Shown one piece after another: positions 53,316-62,624 of a stretch of DNA of 64,000 nucleotides (position 1 is the first letter of the stretch; every line of letters begins with the position of its first letter). The stretch is from assembly GCA_015066515.1 (NCBI GenBank), contig SVOH01000006.1:1-64000 (forward strand). The letters run 5' to 3'. The translations under genes were made by a program, and so were the position numbers. This DNA comes from Oscillospiraceae bacterium (GTDB lineage Bacteria; Bacillota; Clostridia; Oscillospirales; Acutalibacteraceae). The notes beneath the pieces were generated by a model. That model was not told where the DNA came from. It saw nothing but the letters and a program-made list of their open reading frames with translations, and ran no database searches.

Positions 53316-53334
53316 TTGTAACATTTTGTTACAA
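53316..53334. promoter_or_regulatory. Operator palindrome 1 for the XRE regulator
   Basis: TTGTAACATTTTGTTACAA is a perfect 8-3-8 palindrome. It has the same TGTAAC half-sites as the palindrome 23 bp away. A further half-site TGTAACA lies at 53280-53286, beside the regulator start codon. Confidence 0.75.
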
Positions 53335-53338
53335 TAAA

Positions 53339-53357
53339 ATGTAACATATCGTTACAT
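53339..53357. promoter_or_regulatory. Operator palindrome 2 for the XRE regulator
   Basis: ATGTAACATATCGTTACAT is a perfect 7-5-7 palindrome centred 23 bp from the first, about two helical turns. It is 41 bp upstream of the 165-residue gene, so binding would affect both directions. Confidence 0.75.
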
Positions 53358-53397
53358 TTTTAAATTTAAAAGACTTCGTTTTATAGGAGAATTAAAA

Positions 53398-53895
53398 ATG
53401 ACTGCTACATGGGAAATTGAAACTCAATTCTTGCCATATTATTTCAACGAAAGCAAGGGTGCTTTTTTTGAACAAATACTGTCAAATGGCTCAGATTTTT
53501 TATGCGATATTTTTAATAGTTCTTTTGAGTTTCACTATGAACAGGGCAATTTAAGAGAACACATAACATATAATGCCAATGAATTCTATCTAACTGTAAA
53601 ACGCTATAATGATATAGATAGATTACTTTATATCGAACTCCCTGAACCCAGAAAATCGGATTTTACTTACAATATGTATGTAAAATGCTATTGTATTCCT
53701 TATCGGGTTAAAAAGGACGGTATACAAATATTTGATATGTATGGTATAGATACCGTTCGTGATATAGACGTGGGTTTTATTATTTGGTATAAAAATGCAC
53801 AACATATGATGAGCAACCTAAAATTACCCGTAAGTGTTGACAATAGGAATGAGTTAGTTGATTTTATGGGTAAGTATATTTTTGAACGATTATAA
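53398..53895 (+). CDS. Uncharacterised protein divergent from the XRE regulator
   Basis: A 165-residue soluble protein rich in Phe and Tyr, with no signal peptide, membrane segment or recognised motif. An AGGAG ribosome-binding site precedes the ATG. Its promoter region carries the tandem palindromes, so it is probably the main target of the small regulator. A toxin or stress protein is conceivable from the arrangement alone; nothing in the sequence shows it. Confidence 0.75.
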   Translation: MTATWEIETQFLPYYFNESKGAFFEQILSNGSDFLCDIFNSSFEFHYEQGNLREHITYNANEFYLTVKRYNDIDRLLYIELPEPRKSDFTYNMYVKCYCIPYRVKKDGIQIFDMYGIDTVRDIDVGFIIWYKNAQHMMSNLKLPVSVDNRNELVDFMGKYIFERL

Positions 53896-53930
53896 AACGA
53901 CTCGTTAACTTTTCATTTTAAATAAAACCC

Positions 53931-53967
53931 AAAAATTATCTCTTTACAAAAAGGGATAATTTTTTTA
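53931..53967 (+). terminator. Rho-independent terminator before dinB
   Basis: ATTATCTCTTT pairs with AAAGGGATAAT (one G-U pair) and is followed by a run of T. Confidence 0.8.
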
Positions 53968-54008
53968 TAATAAGCAAGGAACATTTGTTTGAAAAAAGGG
54001 TGATTTAA

Positions 54009-55193
54009 ATGAAAGACCGCATAATACTGCATTGTGATTTTAATAATTTCTTTGCATCGGTATCGCTGCTTTCAAATCCCACCCTTTACGATATGCCTGT
54101 CGCTGTATGCGGCAGTGTCGAGGCACGTCACGGTATTGTACTTGCAAAGAATCAAATTGCCAAAAAATTCGGCGTTAAAACCGCCGAGGCTATTTGGGAG
54201 GCAAAACAAAAATGCCCCGAGCTAGTTACTCTGCCTCCCGATTATAAAAAGTATCACGAATATTCACGTAAGGGACGGGAAATATATTCCCGATACACCG
54301 ATTTGATAGAGCCATTCGGCATCGATGAATGTTGGCTCGACGTCACTGGTAGCACCCTACTATTTGGCTCGGGTGAACAAATTGCCAACAAAATACGAAA
54401 TGATATCAAGCGCGAGCTTGGAATAACCGTTTCAGTAGGTGTAAGCTTTAACAAGATTTTTGCAAAGCTTGGCTCTGATATGAATAGCCCCGATGCCACA
54501 ACAGTAATAAGCCGAGATAATTTCAAAGAAAAAATTTGGCCTTTGCCTGTAAGAGATCTTCTTTTTGTAGGCAAAAAAACTGCTGAGAAACTAAACCAAA
54601 ATGGTATATTTACGGTTGAGGATATCACTTTGTGTGATGATGAAATGCTGTCCCGTTTGCTTGGCAAGGCGGGTACACAGCTTAAATGCTATGCTCTTGG
54701 CAAAGACGACTCACCCGTAACACCGCCCAATGACGACGATATCCCTAAAAGTATAGGTCGCACAGTAACACCGCCAAAGGATATTACATCGCGTAATAGC
54801 GTATGGAAAATTTATATTGCCATAGCCGAGGAAATATCAGAAATATTACACCGAAAAAATCTATATGCTTCCACAATTCAGGTGCACACGCGTGACACAA
54901 GCCTTAAAACCAAGGAATACTCCCACACTCTAAACAATCCGCTTTGCACCTCTATTTTGCTGGCACGTGAGGCAATAAAAATTTTTGACGCAAGCTATAA
55001 CTGGGATTTGCCTCTTCGTTCGGTAGGTTTTCGCGTTACTAACTTAAAATCAGATAACGTTGCTTTTCAACAAGATATATTTGGCGATAATAACGACGAA
55101 CAAAAACAAGAAATTATAGAAAATTCTATTTTAAACGTGCGAAAAAAATTTGGCGATAAGAGTCTTAAACGCGGAATAATATGTGATGAATAA
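54009..55193 (+). CDS. dinB: DNA polymerase IV (Y family)
   Basis: A 394-residue translesion polymerase. Catalytic acidic residues lie in LHCDFNNFFASVS (first Asp) and GIDECWLDVTG (Asp-Glu pair). Helix-hairpin-helix and little-finger regions follow in order. No LexA box was identified upstream. A strong terminator follows the gene. Confidence 0.95.
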   Translation: MKDRIILHCDFNNFFASVSLLSNPTLYDMPVAVCGSVEARHGIVLAKNQIAKKFGVKTAEAIWEAKQKCPELVTLPPDYKKYHEYSRKGREIYSRYTDLIEPFGIDECWLDVTGSTLLFGSGEQIANKIRNDIKRELGITVSVGVSFNKIFAKLGSDMNSPDATTVISRDNFKEKIWPLPVRDLLFVGKKTAEKLNQNGIFTVEDITLCDDEMLSRLLGKAGTQLKCYALGKDDSPVTPPNDDDIPKSIGRTVTPPKDITSRNSVWKIYIAIAEEISEILHRKNLYASTIQVHTRDTSLKTKEYSHTLNNPLCTSILLAREAIKIFDASYNWDLPLRSVGFRVTNLKSDNVAFQQDIFGDNNDEQKQEIIENSILNVRKKFGDKSLKRGIICDE

Positions 55194-55196
55194 AAA

Positions 55197-55220
55197 GAGC
55201 TACCGAAATTTCGGTAGCTC
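55197..55220. terminator. Bidirectional terminator
   Basis: GAGCTACCGAAA/TTTCGGTAGCTC is a perfect 24-bp palindrome flanked by A and T runs, between the convergent dinB and ABC permease genes. Confidence 0.88.
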
Positions 55221-55229
55221 AACTTTTTA

Positions 55230-56954
55230 TTAATACTTTTCGTAATCTTCTTTTTGTTGCTTGGCGCGTTCAACAAGGTCGTAATCTAATATAAATTGAT
55301 TTGTGTTTTTAAAGCTGTCGTGCCATTCAAGCTGAAAATTAAAATAGTTTTCACGGTTGGCGACAATTTTTTCATAGCCTGTAATTTCCAAAAACTCGTA
55401 ACTATCGTTGTTAAATATCGATGCATCACTGTTTTGAACATCCTGCCAATATGCCTCTAAGAATATTTGCGCTTCGTTATGGGTGATAGCGGTGTCATAA
55501 TATTCGCCGTTATAATGAAAATACAAACTTATGTTTTCTGCATTGACAACATTTATATGCTCATTTATCATATTGAGTCGTTCTTTACTTTTGTATATGG
55601 CGAGTAATTGCTCTGCAACTTTTGCTTCTTCAACCGTAAACTCACGCGACAGCATTTTACCATTTTCAAGCTCATAATAAAAATAGATAGTATCGATATA
55701 ACGGTATGATACACCCACATCATATTCGGTAGCGTTTGAATCAAGTATTTTACTGTGCAAATCGAGCGCCATTTGAGGATTATCAAACGTTATATTTTCG
55801 TTAAAAGCCGAAATTGAAACGCTTTTAATTTTATCCTTTTTAGGTATACGTGTGGTATAACCAAAGCCGCCCGTAATACCGCTTACTGCGACCGATATTA
55901 AAACAACTGCCGATACACCGCCCATAATAAGCGATTTACCAATACCCTTAAACCCACGGTTTGTAACTGTGCCGTAAATTACTGAGGTTAACAGACAACC
56001 GACTACTGCAAAGAACCAAAAGCCAAATGATGCAAAATTACCTGTAAACATCATACCTAAAAGATATCCGCCGCATATACCTGCAAGCAAGCTACAGCCA
56101 AGATACATAAATTTATATGCATAGCCCGTACCGCCTTTTTCGGCTTTTCTGCGGTTATATAACAGCAATGACGCTGTTGTAAATGCCGCAATGTATATAA
56201 CACTTCTTATTAAAAACTCTATGCTTTGACCGTTTACCTTGCTTTGTAGTATATCATTTGCAAGTCCCAAGCCCACGCCACAAAAATATGGCGGAGATAA
56301 ATTATATATTATGTCTGATACTTGATACCCGTTAAAACCTACGAGAGTTTCGTCTAATATAGCCTCAAAAATCCAACCGACTGCAATAAGTGCCAAGTTA
56401 GCGCCTATAAGCGAAACACCAAGATCAAACATACTGCCTGCGCTTATTACAAAAATCATAGAAAAGCTTGAGCACACAAGCATTATTATTACTGTATGAA
56501 GTAAGTAATAAAACAACTGTGCAAAGCTGCCCATCCAACCGTTAAAGGCCATTAAAATACCATATGCCGTATAGCAAATCGCAACCGGAATTAATGTTGC
56601 AAAAATGCCTGATAACAATCTCGAAAGCAATAATTCGCTTCGTGTCAGCGGAAAAGAGTGGAAAACGTCACTTGAGTTCTTTTTATAAAGAAATCCAAAG
56701 TTTATCGTGTTAAAAAATATTGCTATTAATGCCGCAAAAACCGTAACAATATTTCCAAAATTCTCCATCATATAATTATATCGGTTGTTCTCGGCACTTA
56801 CCAATAAATCTTCATAATTAACTATAAAGGTGCCGGGATAGTAAAGTAGCGCGGCAATGCACAGCACCACTATAATTCCAAGATTTTTACGCAATGTAAA
56901 ACCTATCATATTCCAAAAACGATTTATTTTACGAGAGGATGTTTTTAACGTCAT
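55230..56954 (-). CDS. ABC-2 type permease of the YtrA-linked exporter
   Basis: A 574-residue membrane protein with six or more hydrophobic segments in residues 25-365 and a long extracellular C-terminal domain. It has a conserved SDVFHSFPLTRSELLLSRL loop, typical of permeases of the Ytr/Bcr type. Its start overlaps the ATPase gene by 26 nt. It is probably an envelope-stress or antimicrobial export system. Confidence 0.87.
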   Translation of the reverse strand: MTLKTSSRKINRFWNMIGFTLRKNLGIIVVLCIAALLYYPGTFIVNYEDLLVSAENNRYNYMMENFGNIVTVFAALIAIFFNTINFGFLYKKNSSDVFHSFPLTRSELLLSRLLSGIFATLIPVAICYTAYGILMAFNGWMGSFAQLFYYLLHTVIIMLVCSSFSMIFVISAGSMFDLGVSLIGANLALIAVGWIFEAILDETLVGFNGYQVSDIIYNLSPPYFCGVGLGLANDILQSKVNGQSIEFLIRSVIYIAAFTTASLLLYNRRKAEKGGTGYAYKFMYLGCSLLAGICGGYLLGMMFTGNFASFGFWFFAVVGCLLTSVIYGTVTNRGFKGIGKSLIMGGVSAVVLISVAVSGITGGFGYTTRIPKKDKIKSVSISAFNENITFDNPQMALDLHSKILDSNATEYDVGVSYRYIDTIYFYYELENGKMLSREFTVEEAKVAEQLLAIYKSKERLNMINEHINVVNAENISLYFHYNGEYYDTAITHNEAQIFLEAYWQDVQNSDASIFNNDSYEFLEITGYEKIVANRENYFNFQLEWHDSFKNTNQFILDYDLVERAKQQKEDYEKY

Positions 56955-57828
56955 AGCCTACTACCTCCAATTCATAAATAAATACTTCTTCCAAAGTGGG
57001 TTCTATACACTCGGCATAAAGTGGATTTAAGCTGTTTATATACTGCATAATCTCAACTTCATTACCTCTTACAACAAGTGACAACAACGAGCCTGTACGT
57101 TCGGTTTTCATTACATAAAGACTATCAAATGCCGACATGTCAGGTACCTCGCTGAATGCAACCTGAATTTTATGCATATTACCGCGAAGCGACTCAATAT
57201 TGCCGTTTGAAATGATTTTACCGTTATGAATAACACACACATTATCACATATGTTTTCAAGCTCACGCAGATTGTGTGACGCAATAATTGCCGTCATACC
57301 ACGTTGCTGAACACCGTCCATAACAATATTACCAAGCACACGACGCATAACAACATCCAATCCGTCAAACGCCTCATCCATAAGCAAATATTGGGGATTG
57401 GTAGAGAGTGCAAGTATTAACGCCGCTTGGCGCTGCATACCCTTTGAAAAGGTAGAAAGGCGCGCCCTTTGATTAAGGGGGAAAACAGTAAGTAAGTGAT
57501 TATATATTTCATAGTCAAAATCAGGATACATACTGCTGTAAAGGCAAGCCATTTCCTTAAGGTCTGATTGCGGCAAAAAGTATGGTGTATCGCCTAAAAA
57601 TGCTATTTTTGATTTAACTGTCGGGTTATTAAATGTGCGTTCACCCTCAACGGTAATCTCGCCGCCGTCTTCCATATATACACCGCTTATAAGACGTAAA
57701 AGTGTTGACTTACCCGAACCATTAGATCCTACAAGGCCATACACACATCCATCGGGTATAGTAAGGGTTATACTGTCTAAAGCAATTTTACTGTCAAACT
57801 TTTTAGTAAGCGCTTTTGCAATAATCAT
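56929..57828 (-). CDS. ABC transporter ATP-binding protein
   Basis: A 299-residue ATPase with Walker A GSNGSGKST, signature FSKGMQRQAA (SKG variant usual in this group), Walker B YLLMDEAFDGLD and a switch His in ASHN. It is encoded between a GntR regulator and the permease and overlaps both. The Asp-Glu pair at Walker B shows it should hydrolyse ATP. Confidence 0.93.
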   Translation of the reverse strand: MIIAKALTKKFDSKIALDSITLTIPDGCVYGLVGSNGSGKSTLLRLISGVYMEDGGEITVEGERTFNNPTVKSKIAFLGDTPYFLPQSDLKEMACLYSSMYPDFDYEIYNHLLTVFPLNQRARLSTFSKGMQRQAALILALSTNPQYLLMDEAFDGLDVVMRRVLGNIVMDGVQQRGMTAIIASHNLRELENICDNVCVIHNGKIISNGNIESLRGNMHKIQVAFSEVPDMSAFDSLYVMKTERTGSLLSLVVRGNEVEIMQYINSLNPLYAECIEPTLEEVFIYELEVVGYDVKNILS

Positions 57829-58199
57829 TTTGTTTCCTCCTTTGCGGTGGTTTCATTTATAAGCTTTATCATATCGTTTTCGGTAAGGCCCAGCTCGTAA
57901 GCGTGTTTTATGGCAGCCATAAAGTCGTGTTTGGCTGACTCAAGCACAGCGTTTGCCGCATTTTCATCGTCAGACATAAATGAGCCCTTACCCTTTACCG
58001 AGTATATAATTCCGTTCGACTCAAGTATAGCATACGACTTTTGAACGGTATTGGGATTAACCGAAAACTTAGATGCTAGCGCGCGCACACTGGGTAATTG
58101 GTCACCGCCTTTTAAAATGCCAAGTGCCTTTAGCTTTATAAATCCGTTTACAATCTGGTCGCATATTGGCACACCGCTTTTAAAATCTAACTGAAACAT
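57825..58199 (-). CDS. GntR family regulator, YtrA subfamily
   Basis: A 124-residue regulator with a winged helix (QIVNGFIKLKALGILKGG, LPSVRALASKFSVNPNTV) and a short helical C-terminal dimerisation tail, as in YtrA. The ATG at 58199 follows GGAGGTG; the longer frame runs across the promoter. It overlaps the ATPase gene by 4 nt. It probably represses its own operon through the palindrome at 58221-58247. Confidence 0.93.
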   Translation of the reverse strand: MFQLDFKSGVPICDQIVNGFIKLKALGILKGGDQLPSVRALASKFSVNPNTVQKSYAILESNGIIYSVKGKGSFMSDDENAANAVLESAKHDFMAAIKHAYELGLTENDMIKLINETTAKEETK

Positions 58200-58220
58200 T
58201 CCACACCTCCAAATAGTGTT

Positions 58221-58247
58221 AACTGTACTATTTTGATTAGTACAGTT
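58221..58247. promoter_or_regulatory. GntR/YtrA operator
   Basis: AACTGTACTA and TAGTACAGTT are perfect 10-base inverted arms with a 7-bp centre. They lie between the -10 box and the regulator start codon, where binding would block transcription. Confidence 0.82.
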
Positions 58248-58249
58248 AT

Positions 58250-58278
58250 AAAATATCATAACATTTTTCATTTGTCAA
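58250..58278 (-). promoter_or_regulatory. Promoter of the GntR/ABC operon
   Basis: On the minus strand, TTGACA (58278-58273) and TATTTT (58255-58250) have a 17-bp spacer directly upstream of the operator. Confidence 0.7.
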
Positions 58279-58311
58279 TAAGATTACAGAAAATTAATAA
58301 TTTCTTAAAAA

Positions 58312-58347
58312 ACACACGCCTATCGTTTTATATGACGACAGGCGTGT
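58312..58347 (-). terminator. Terminator of the zinc uptake operon
   Basis: ACACGCCT and AGGCGTGT pair, with TCG and CGA inside. The minus-strand 3' side ends in a T-run, just after the znuB-like stop codon. Confidence 0.85.
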
Positions 58348-58353
58348 AAAAAT

Positions 58354-59169
58354 TTATATTTTTTTAATTCTTCCTACAAAACTCAAAATCAAAAATATGG
58401 CTAAATTTGTAAGCACCACTGCGGCACCTGCTGGTATATCAAATGTAAACGACAGTAAAATTCCTGTAACAAATGATATTACTGACACCACAGCCGCCAC
58501 GATTACGGTACATTTATAATGCTTGCATATTCTCATTGAAGAAAGGGCCGGAAAGGTAATTATACTTGAGATAAGCAGTGCTCCCATAATGCGCATACCA
58601 ATAACTACGATAAGCGCCGTCATAATTGCATTTATACTGTTGTACAGCCTTGCCTTAACACCTGTAACAGAGGCAAAATCCTCGTCAAAAGTAACGGTAA
58701 AAATCTTTTGATAAAATAAAATATATACCGCTATTATAATTATACCGCAAAAAGCGGCAATCATAACCTCGCTTTTCCCTAAAGCCAAAACACTACCAAA
58801 CATATAGTTTGTAATATCGGTATTCATACCTGTAGTAAGACTTGCCACCGTTATACCTACTGCCAATGCACTACTTGACACTATAGCAGTTGCCGCGTCA
58901 CCGTTGATTTTACTGTTTTGTTTAAGACGCAATAGTAAAAAGGCCGCAACAATAACAATAGGAATTGAAAATTGTAGCGGAGCTGCACCGCACGCAAGCC
59001 CTACCGCCGCCGCACCAAACGACACATGAGATAATCCATCGCCTAACATAGAAAAACGCTTGAGCACCAAATTCACCCCAAGCAAAGCAGCGCTTACCGA
59101 CAACAGCAATCCCGCAATTATTGCCCTTCTCGCAAAGGGATATGTTAAAAATTCACCTAAAAATTCCAT
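58354..59169 (-). CDS. znuB: Zinc/metal ABC permease
   Basis: A 271-residue ABC-3 family permease with eight or so membrane segments. SMLGDGLSHVSFG near the start and the LLISSIITFPALSS motif in the second half are typical. It forms the channel with the ATPase and binding protein upstream. It starts right after the ATPase stop codon. Zinc specificity comes from the zur linkage. Confidence 0.92.
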   Translation of the reverse strand: MEFLGEFLTYPFARRAIIAGLLLSVSAALLGVNLVLKRFSMLGDGLSHVSFGAAAVGLACGAAPLQFSIPIVIVAAFLLLRLKQNSKINGDAATAIVSSSALAVGITVASLTTGMNTDITNYMFGSVLALGKSEVMIAAFCGIIIIAVYILFYQKIFTVTFDEDFASVTGVKARLYNSINAIMTALIVVIGMRIMGALLISSIITFPALSSMRICKHYKCTVIVAAVVSVISFVTGILLSFTFDIPAGAAVVLTNLAIFLILSFVGRIKKI

Positions 59170-59850
59170 TTATATATCCCCCGCAATAAATTTTTGATAT
59201 TCTTCTTTGGTTCCAAAAAAGAAATCATTATCTGAAAGTTTAAGTATGTGCTTTGAACCGTTTACTGCGTGCGTAACATCATGCGAAATCATAATAATGG
59301 TCATTCCGTTATCATTAAGCTTTTTAATAATATCATACATTTCTTCTGCCGCAGATTCATCAAGACTGGTCACAGGCTCGTCCAACAAAATCACCTTTTT
59401 AGCGGCGCACAATGCACGACATAAAAGCACCTTTTGTTGTTGCCCACCCGACAACTCACCAAAAGACTTTTCGGCAATAGACTCTATATTTAAAAGTTTC
59501 ATATTACCAATTGCCTGTTGCTTTTGCATTTTTTTATAACCCGCTCCAAAAAATCCGCTACCCGCAAATCCGGACATTACAACCTCTAAAACACTTGCGG
59601 GAAAATCAATTTGATGTTGTGTTCTTTGCGGCAACCAACCAATTTCTCTGTTTGAAAAGCCGTTAAATTTTATTGTGCCGGAATGCTTTATATCAAAACC
59701 TAAAACGGTTTTCATCAAGGTCGTTTTACCCGAACCGTTTTCGCCAAGTATACAAAGATAGTCGCCCTCTTGAACGGTGAAATTCAAGTTTTCATATACC
59801 TTTTTGCCCTCGTAAAAAGACGAAAGATTTTTTACAGTAATTAAAGACAT
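59170..59850 (-). CDS. znuC: Zinc/metal ABC ATPase
   Basis: A 226-residue ATPase with Walker A GENGSGKTT, signature LSGGQQQKVLL, Walker B VILLDEP and switch His in ISHD. Its ATG overlaps the binding-protein stop (TAATG). Confidence 0.93.
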   Translation of the reverse strand: MSLITVKNLSSFYEGKKVYENLNFTVQEGDYLCILGENGSGKTTLMKTVLGFDIKHSGTIKFNGFSNREIGWLPQRTQHQIDFPASVLEVVMSGFAGSGFFGAGYKKMQKQQAIGNMKLLNIESIAEKSFGELSGGQQQKVLLCRALCAAKKVILLDEPVTSLDESAAEEMYDIIKKLNDNGMTIIMISHDVTHAVNGSKHILKLSDNDFFFGTKEEYQKFIAGDI

Positions 59851-60740
59851 TACAAAAGCCCCCTTTCAAGTGCTTTTTTGTTACGATACATAATGTCAAC
59901 GTATGACACACCGCTATTAAAATCATCTGAGCTTACGTTGTGAGCAGAATGCAGTTCAACAATCTGTACTCCCAGTTCTTCATTTAGTGCTCTTGCAATA
60001 TTCTTACTACTAAGCTCTGTAACAAAAATAGTATTAATGTTTTTGTCTTGTATTGTTTTTGTAAGTCGCAACATTGTTTTAAGGCTTATGTCGGTGCTAA
60101 CAGCACATCCGTCAAAAGCCGCATCATACTCAAGACCAAAATAATCTGTAAAATAAACAAACGGAAATCTGTCTGCTACCACAATAAACCGGTCTTTTTT
60201 TTGTGACACAACAGTTTTTATTTCTTTAGACACATCGTTGATGTCTTTTATATATTCGTTGCAATTTTCTTTGTAATATTCTGCATTTTCGGGGTCAACC
60301 TTCACAATACTTTCGCATATTTTTTCAAGCATTATAGTCGCATTTTGAGGCGAAGTCCAAATATGCTCATCAGCGTGATCGTGTCCGTGGTGATGCTCGG
60401 TCTGTTCTTGTATGAAAGTTATAAGTGGCAGCGTATTTATATCACCGTCATCAAGCAGACTTTCTACCCACTTGTCTGACTCACCACCTATATACAAAAA
60501 CAAATCACTGTTATAAACTGACGCCATATCCGATGGAACAGGATCGTATGAATGAACCTCGGACCCCGGTTTTATAAGCATTTTTACATCAGCTTTATTG
60601 CCGCATATCTGTCTCGCGAAATCAAAAAGCGGAAAAATTGTTGTAACTATCGTAAGTTTTTTATCGTAACTTTGCGTTGCAACATTGCCGCAACCACAAA
60701 GAATTGCTACGCATAAAAGACAAATCATTATTCTTTTCAT
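59850..60740 (-). CDS. znuA: Zinc-binding ABC lipoprotein
   Basis: A 296-residue cluster A-I metal-binding lipoprotein (lipobox LCGC). It has the His-rich loop EHHHGHDHADEHIW, the first ligand His in EVHSYDP and the IVELHSAHN region near the C-terminus. A His-rich loop favours zinc over manganese. It overlaps zur by 4 nt. Confidence 0.93.
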   Translation of the reverse strand: MKRIMICLLCVAILCGCGNVATQSYDKKLTIVTTIFPLFDFARQICGNKADVKMLIKPGSEVHSYDPVPSDMASVYNSDLFLYIGGESDKWVESLLDDGDINTLPLITFIQEQTEHHHGHDHADEHIWTSPQNATIMLEKICESIVKVDPENAEYYKENCNEYIKDINDVSKEIKTVVSQKKDRFIVVADRFPFVYFTDYFGLEYDAAFDGCAVSTDISLKTMLRLTKTIQDKNINTIFVTELSSKNIARALNEELGVQIVELHSAHNVSSDDFNSGVSYVDIMYRNKKALERGLL

Positions 60741-61138
60741 TTTGCAGCACAGCCCTCACAAATACCGTAAATCACCGTCTTCAAAGGATTAAGCCTAAAG
60801 CCGTGATGACTATTTATGTGTTCAATAATCCCTTCAAGCTCTTCACATTCCATATGAATAAGACTTCCGCATTTTTCACATTTTAAGTGAAAATGCTCGT
60901 GGCAATGCTGTTTCACTTCCACGTACTGATAACACACGCTTTCCCCTAAAGCAGCAGAATATTTACGCAAAATACCCTCATCACTTAATCTTTCAAGATA
61001 TCGATATACTGTGGTTCTTCCTACCGACACACCCTTTTCAAATAATTTTTCGCAAAGGCTGTCAATTGTAAAATGTTGACCTTTAGTATTTTCAACACAC
61101 TGCAATATTGCTGCTTTTTGTTTTGTATTATATTTCAT
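60737..61138 (-). CDS. zur: Fur-family regulator, probably Zur
   Basis: A 133-residue Fur-fold repressor with the winged-helix region VGRTTVYRYLERL, the metal-site HCHEHFHLKCEKC segment and two structural CxxC pairs (CEKC, CEGC). Leading a zinc importer operon makes Zur more likely than Fur or PerR. It would sense zinc and repress its own operon through the box at 61154-61170. Confidence 0.9.
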   Translation of the reverse strand: MKYNTKQKAAILQCVENTKGQHFTIDSLCEKLFEKGVSVGRTTVYRYLERLSDEGILRKYSAALGESVCYQYVEVKQHCHEHFHLKCEKCGSLIHMECEELEGIIEHINSHHGFRLNPLKTVIYGICEGCAAK

Positions 61139-61153
61139 CTGTTTTACCTCAAT

Positions 61154-61170
61154 TTGAAATCGAATTTCAA
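61154..61170. promoter_or_regulatory. Candidate Zur box
   Basis: TTGAAATCGAATTTCAA is a perfect 7-3-7 palindrome. TTTCAAA follows directly and extends the dyad. It sits just downstream of the -10 of the zur promoter, a repressing position. Confidence 0.75.
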
Positions 61171-61176
61171 TTTCAA

Positions 61177-61205
61177 ATTATATTCCAAAAGTTCCCGTTT
61201 GTCAA
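61177..61205 (-). promoter_or_regulatory. Promoter of zur-znuACB
   Basis: On the minus strand, TTGACA (61205-61200) and TATAAT (61182-61177) have a 17-bp spacer. Confidence 0.9.
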
Positions 61206-61219
61206 GTTTTTAACATTGC

Positions 61220-61248
61220 TTGTAAATTTATTATATATATTATATAAT
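61220..61248 (+). promoter_or_regulatory. Promoter of the rnf operon
   Basis: TTGTAA (61220-61225) and TATAAT (61243-61248) have a 17-bp spacer, in an AT-rich stretch about 45 bp before the ATG at 61293. Confidence 0.75.
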
Positions 61249-61292
61249 AGTCAAAAATGGCGAAATTTGCGATTTGTATTTGGAGGTTAGGT

Positions 61293-62624
61293 ATGAAACT
61301 ACCTGAAAGTATTTTACGTCCCGTAAAGATTATACGTGGCGGTATGCATTTAGATCATAATAAAAATACCGCTGAGTGCGAAAGTATCGTTATGCCTGCA
61401 CCCAAAACGGTATATATTCCATTGTCACAGCACATTGGTGCACCCGCCAATCCCGTTGTAAAAAAAGGTGACACCGTTTTTGTTGGTACACTTATAGGCG
61501 AAGCTGGCGGTTATGTAAGCGCACCTGTACATTCAAGCGTTTCGGGTACAGTCAGCGATGTCAAGGACCTTACTATAGGAAACGGAACTTTGCAAAAATA
61601 TATAATAATTGACTCTGACGGAGAAATGAATCCTGACCCTGAGTTAAAGCCCTTTGCAGTAGAGAACTTTTCCGACCTTTCAGAAGCAGCAAAGCTGTGC
61701 GGCCTTGTTGGTCTTGGCGGTGCAGGTTTTCCAACACATGTTAAACTATCGCCATCAAAGGATGTAAAAATCGACACCCTTATTATTAACGCTGCCGAGT
61801 GCGAGCCATATATAACGTCCGACTATCGTGAATGTGTAGAAGGTCTTAACGATGTTATCGAGGGTGTATACCTTATAAAAGAAAAGCTCGGCATTGAAAG
61901 GGTTGTAATCGGTGTTGAAAGCAACAAGCCACAGGCAATTGAACTACTTATGCAGGTGGCTGCAGATCATCGTGATAGTGATGACACCGTAAAAATAATG
62001 AAATTACCGTCTAAATATCCACAGGGTGCAGAAAAAGTAATTATTTATTCTGCAACGGGTCGCAAGCTGCCCGCCGGCAAACTTCCAAGTGATGTAGGCT
62101 GTATAGTTATGAACGTTACAAGTGTAGCCACACTTTACCGTTTCATTACCACAGGTATGCCGCTTGTGTCCAAGCGTATCACCGTTGACGGTACTGCAGT
62201 AGCTGAACCCAAAAATCTTATTGTCCCTATCGGTACTCCAATAAAAGAAATTTTAGATTTTGTTGGTGTTGATATGGAAATTGTCGACCGCATACTTATG
62301 GGCGGTCCTATGATGGGTAACCCTGTTGTAAGCGATCAGTCAGTTCTTGAAAAACGCAATAATGCGATACTCGCGTTGCGAGATGCCAAACCTCAGCCAC
62401 AAACCGCTTGTATACGTTGCGGTCGTTGTGCCGATGCTTGCCCTATGAGTTTATATCCGGCTATGGTAGAAACAGCTCTACGCACCAAAAACACAGAATC
62501 TTTAAATTCACTAAATATAAACTACTGTATGGAATGTGGTTGTTGCTCTTATGTGTGCCCTGCAAAGCGTACACTTACACAGGTAATGCGAACCGCCAAA
62601 GCAGAGATAAGGAGGCAAAAGTAA
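61293..62624 (+). CDS. rnfC: Ion-translocating electron transport complex subunit C
   Basis: A 443-residue subunit of the Rnf complex, which couples ferredoxin oxidation and NAD+ reduction to Na+ or H+ export. It has GLGGAGFPTHVK (flavin/NAD region) and two 4Fe-4S motifs near the C-terminus: CIRCGRCADACP and CMECGCCSYVCP. The ATG at 61293 follows GGAGG; a longer frame from 61257 has no good ribosome-binding site. Confidence 0.95.
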   Translation: MKLPESILRPVKIIRGGMHLDHNKNTAECESIVMPAPKTVYIPLSQHIGAPANPVVKKGDTVFVGTLIGEAGGYVSAPVHSSVSGTVSDVKDLTIGNGTLQKYIIIDSDGEMNPDPELKPFAVENFSDLSEAAKLCGLVGLGGAGFPTHVKLSPSKDVKIDTLIINAAECEPYITSDYRECVEGLNDVIEGVYLIKEKLGIERVVIGVESNKPQAIELLMQVAADHRDSDDTVKIMKLPSKYPQGAEKVIIYSATGRKLPAGKLPSDVGCIVMNVTSVATLYRFITTGMPLVSKRITVDGTAVAEPKNLIVPIGTPIKEILDFVGVDMEIVDRILMGGPMMGNPVVSDQSVLEKRNNAILALRDAKPQPQTACIRCGRCADACPMSLYPAMVETALRTKNTESLNSLNINYCMECGCCSYVCPAKRTLTQVMRTAKAEIRRQK

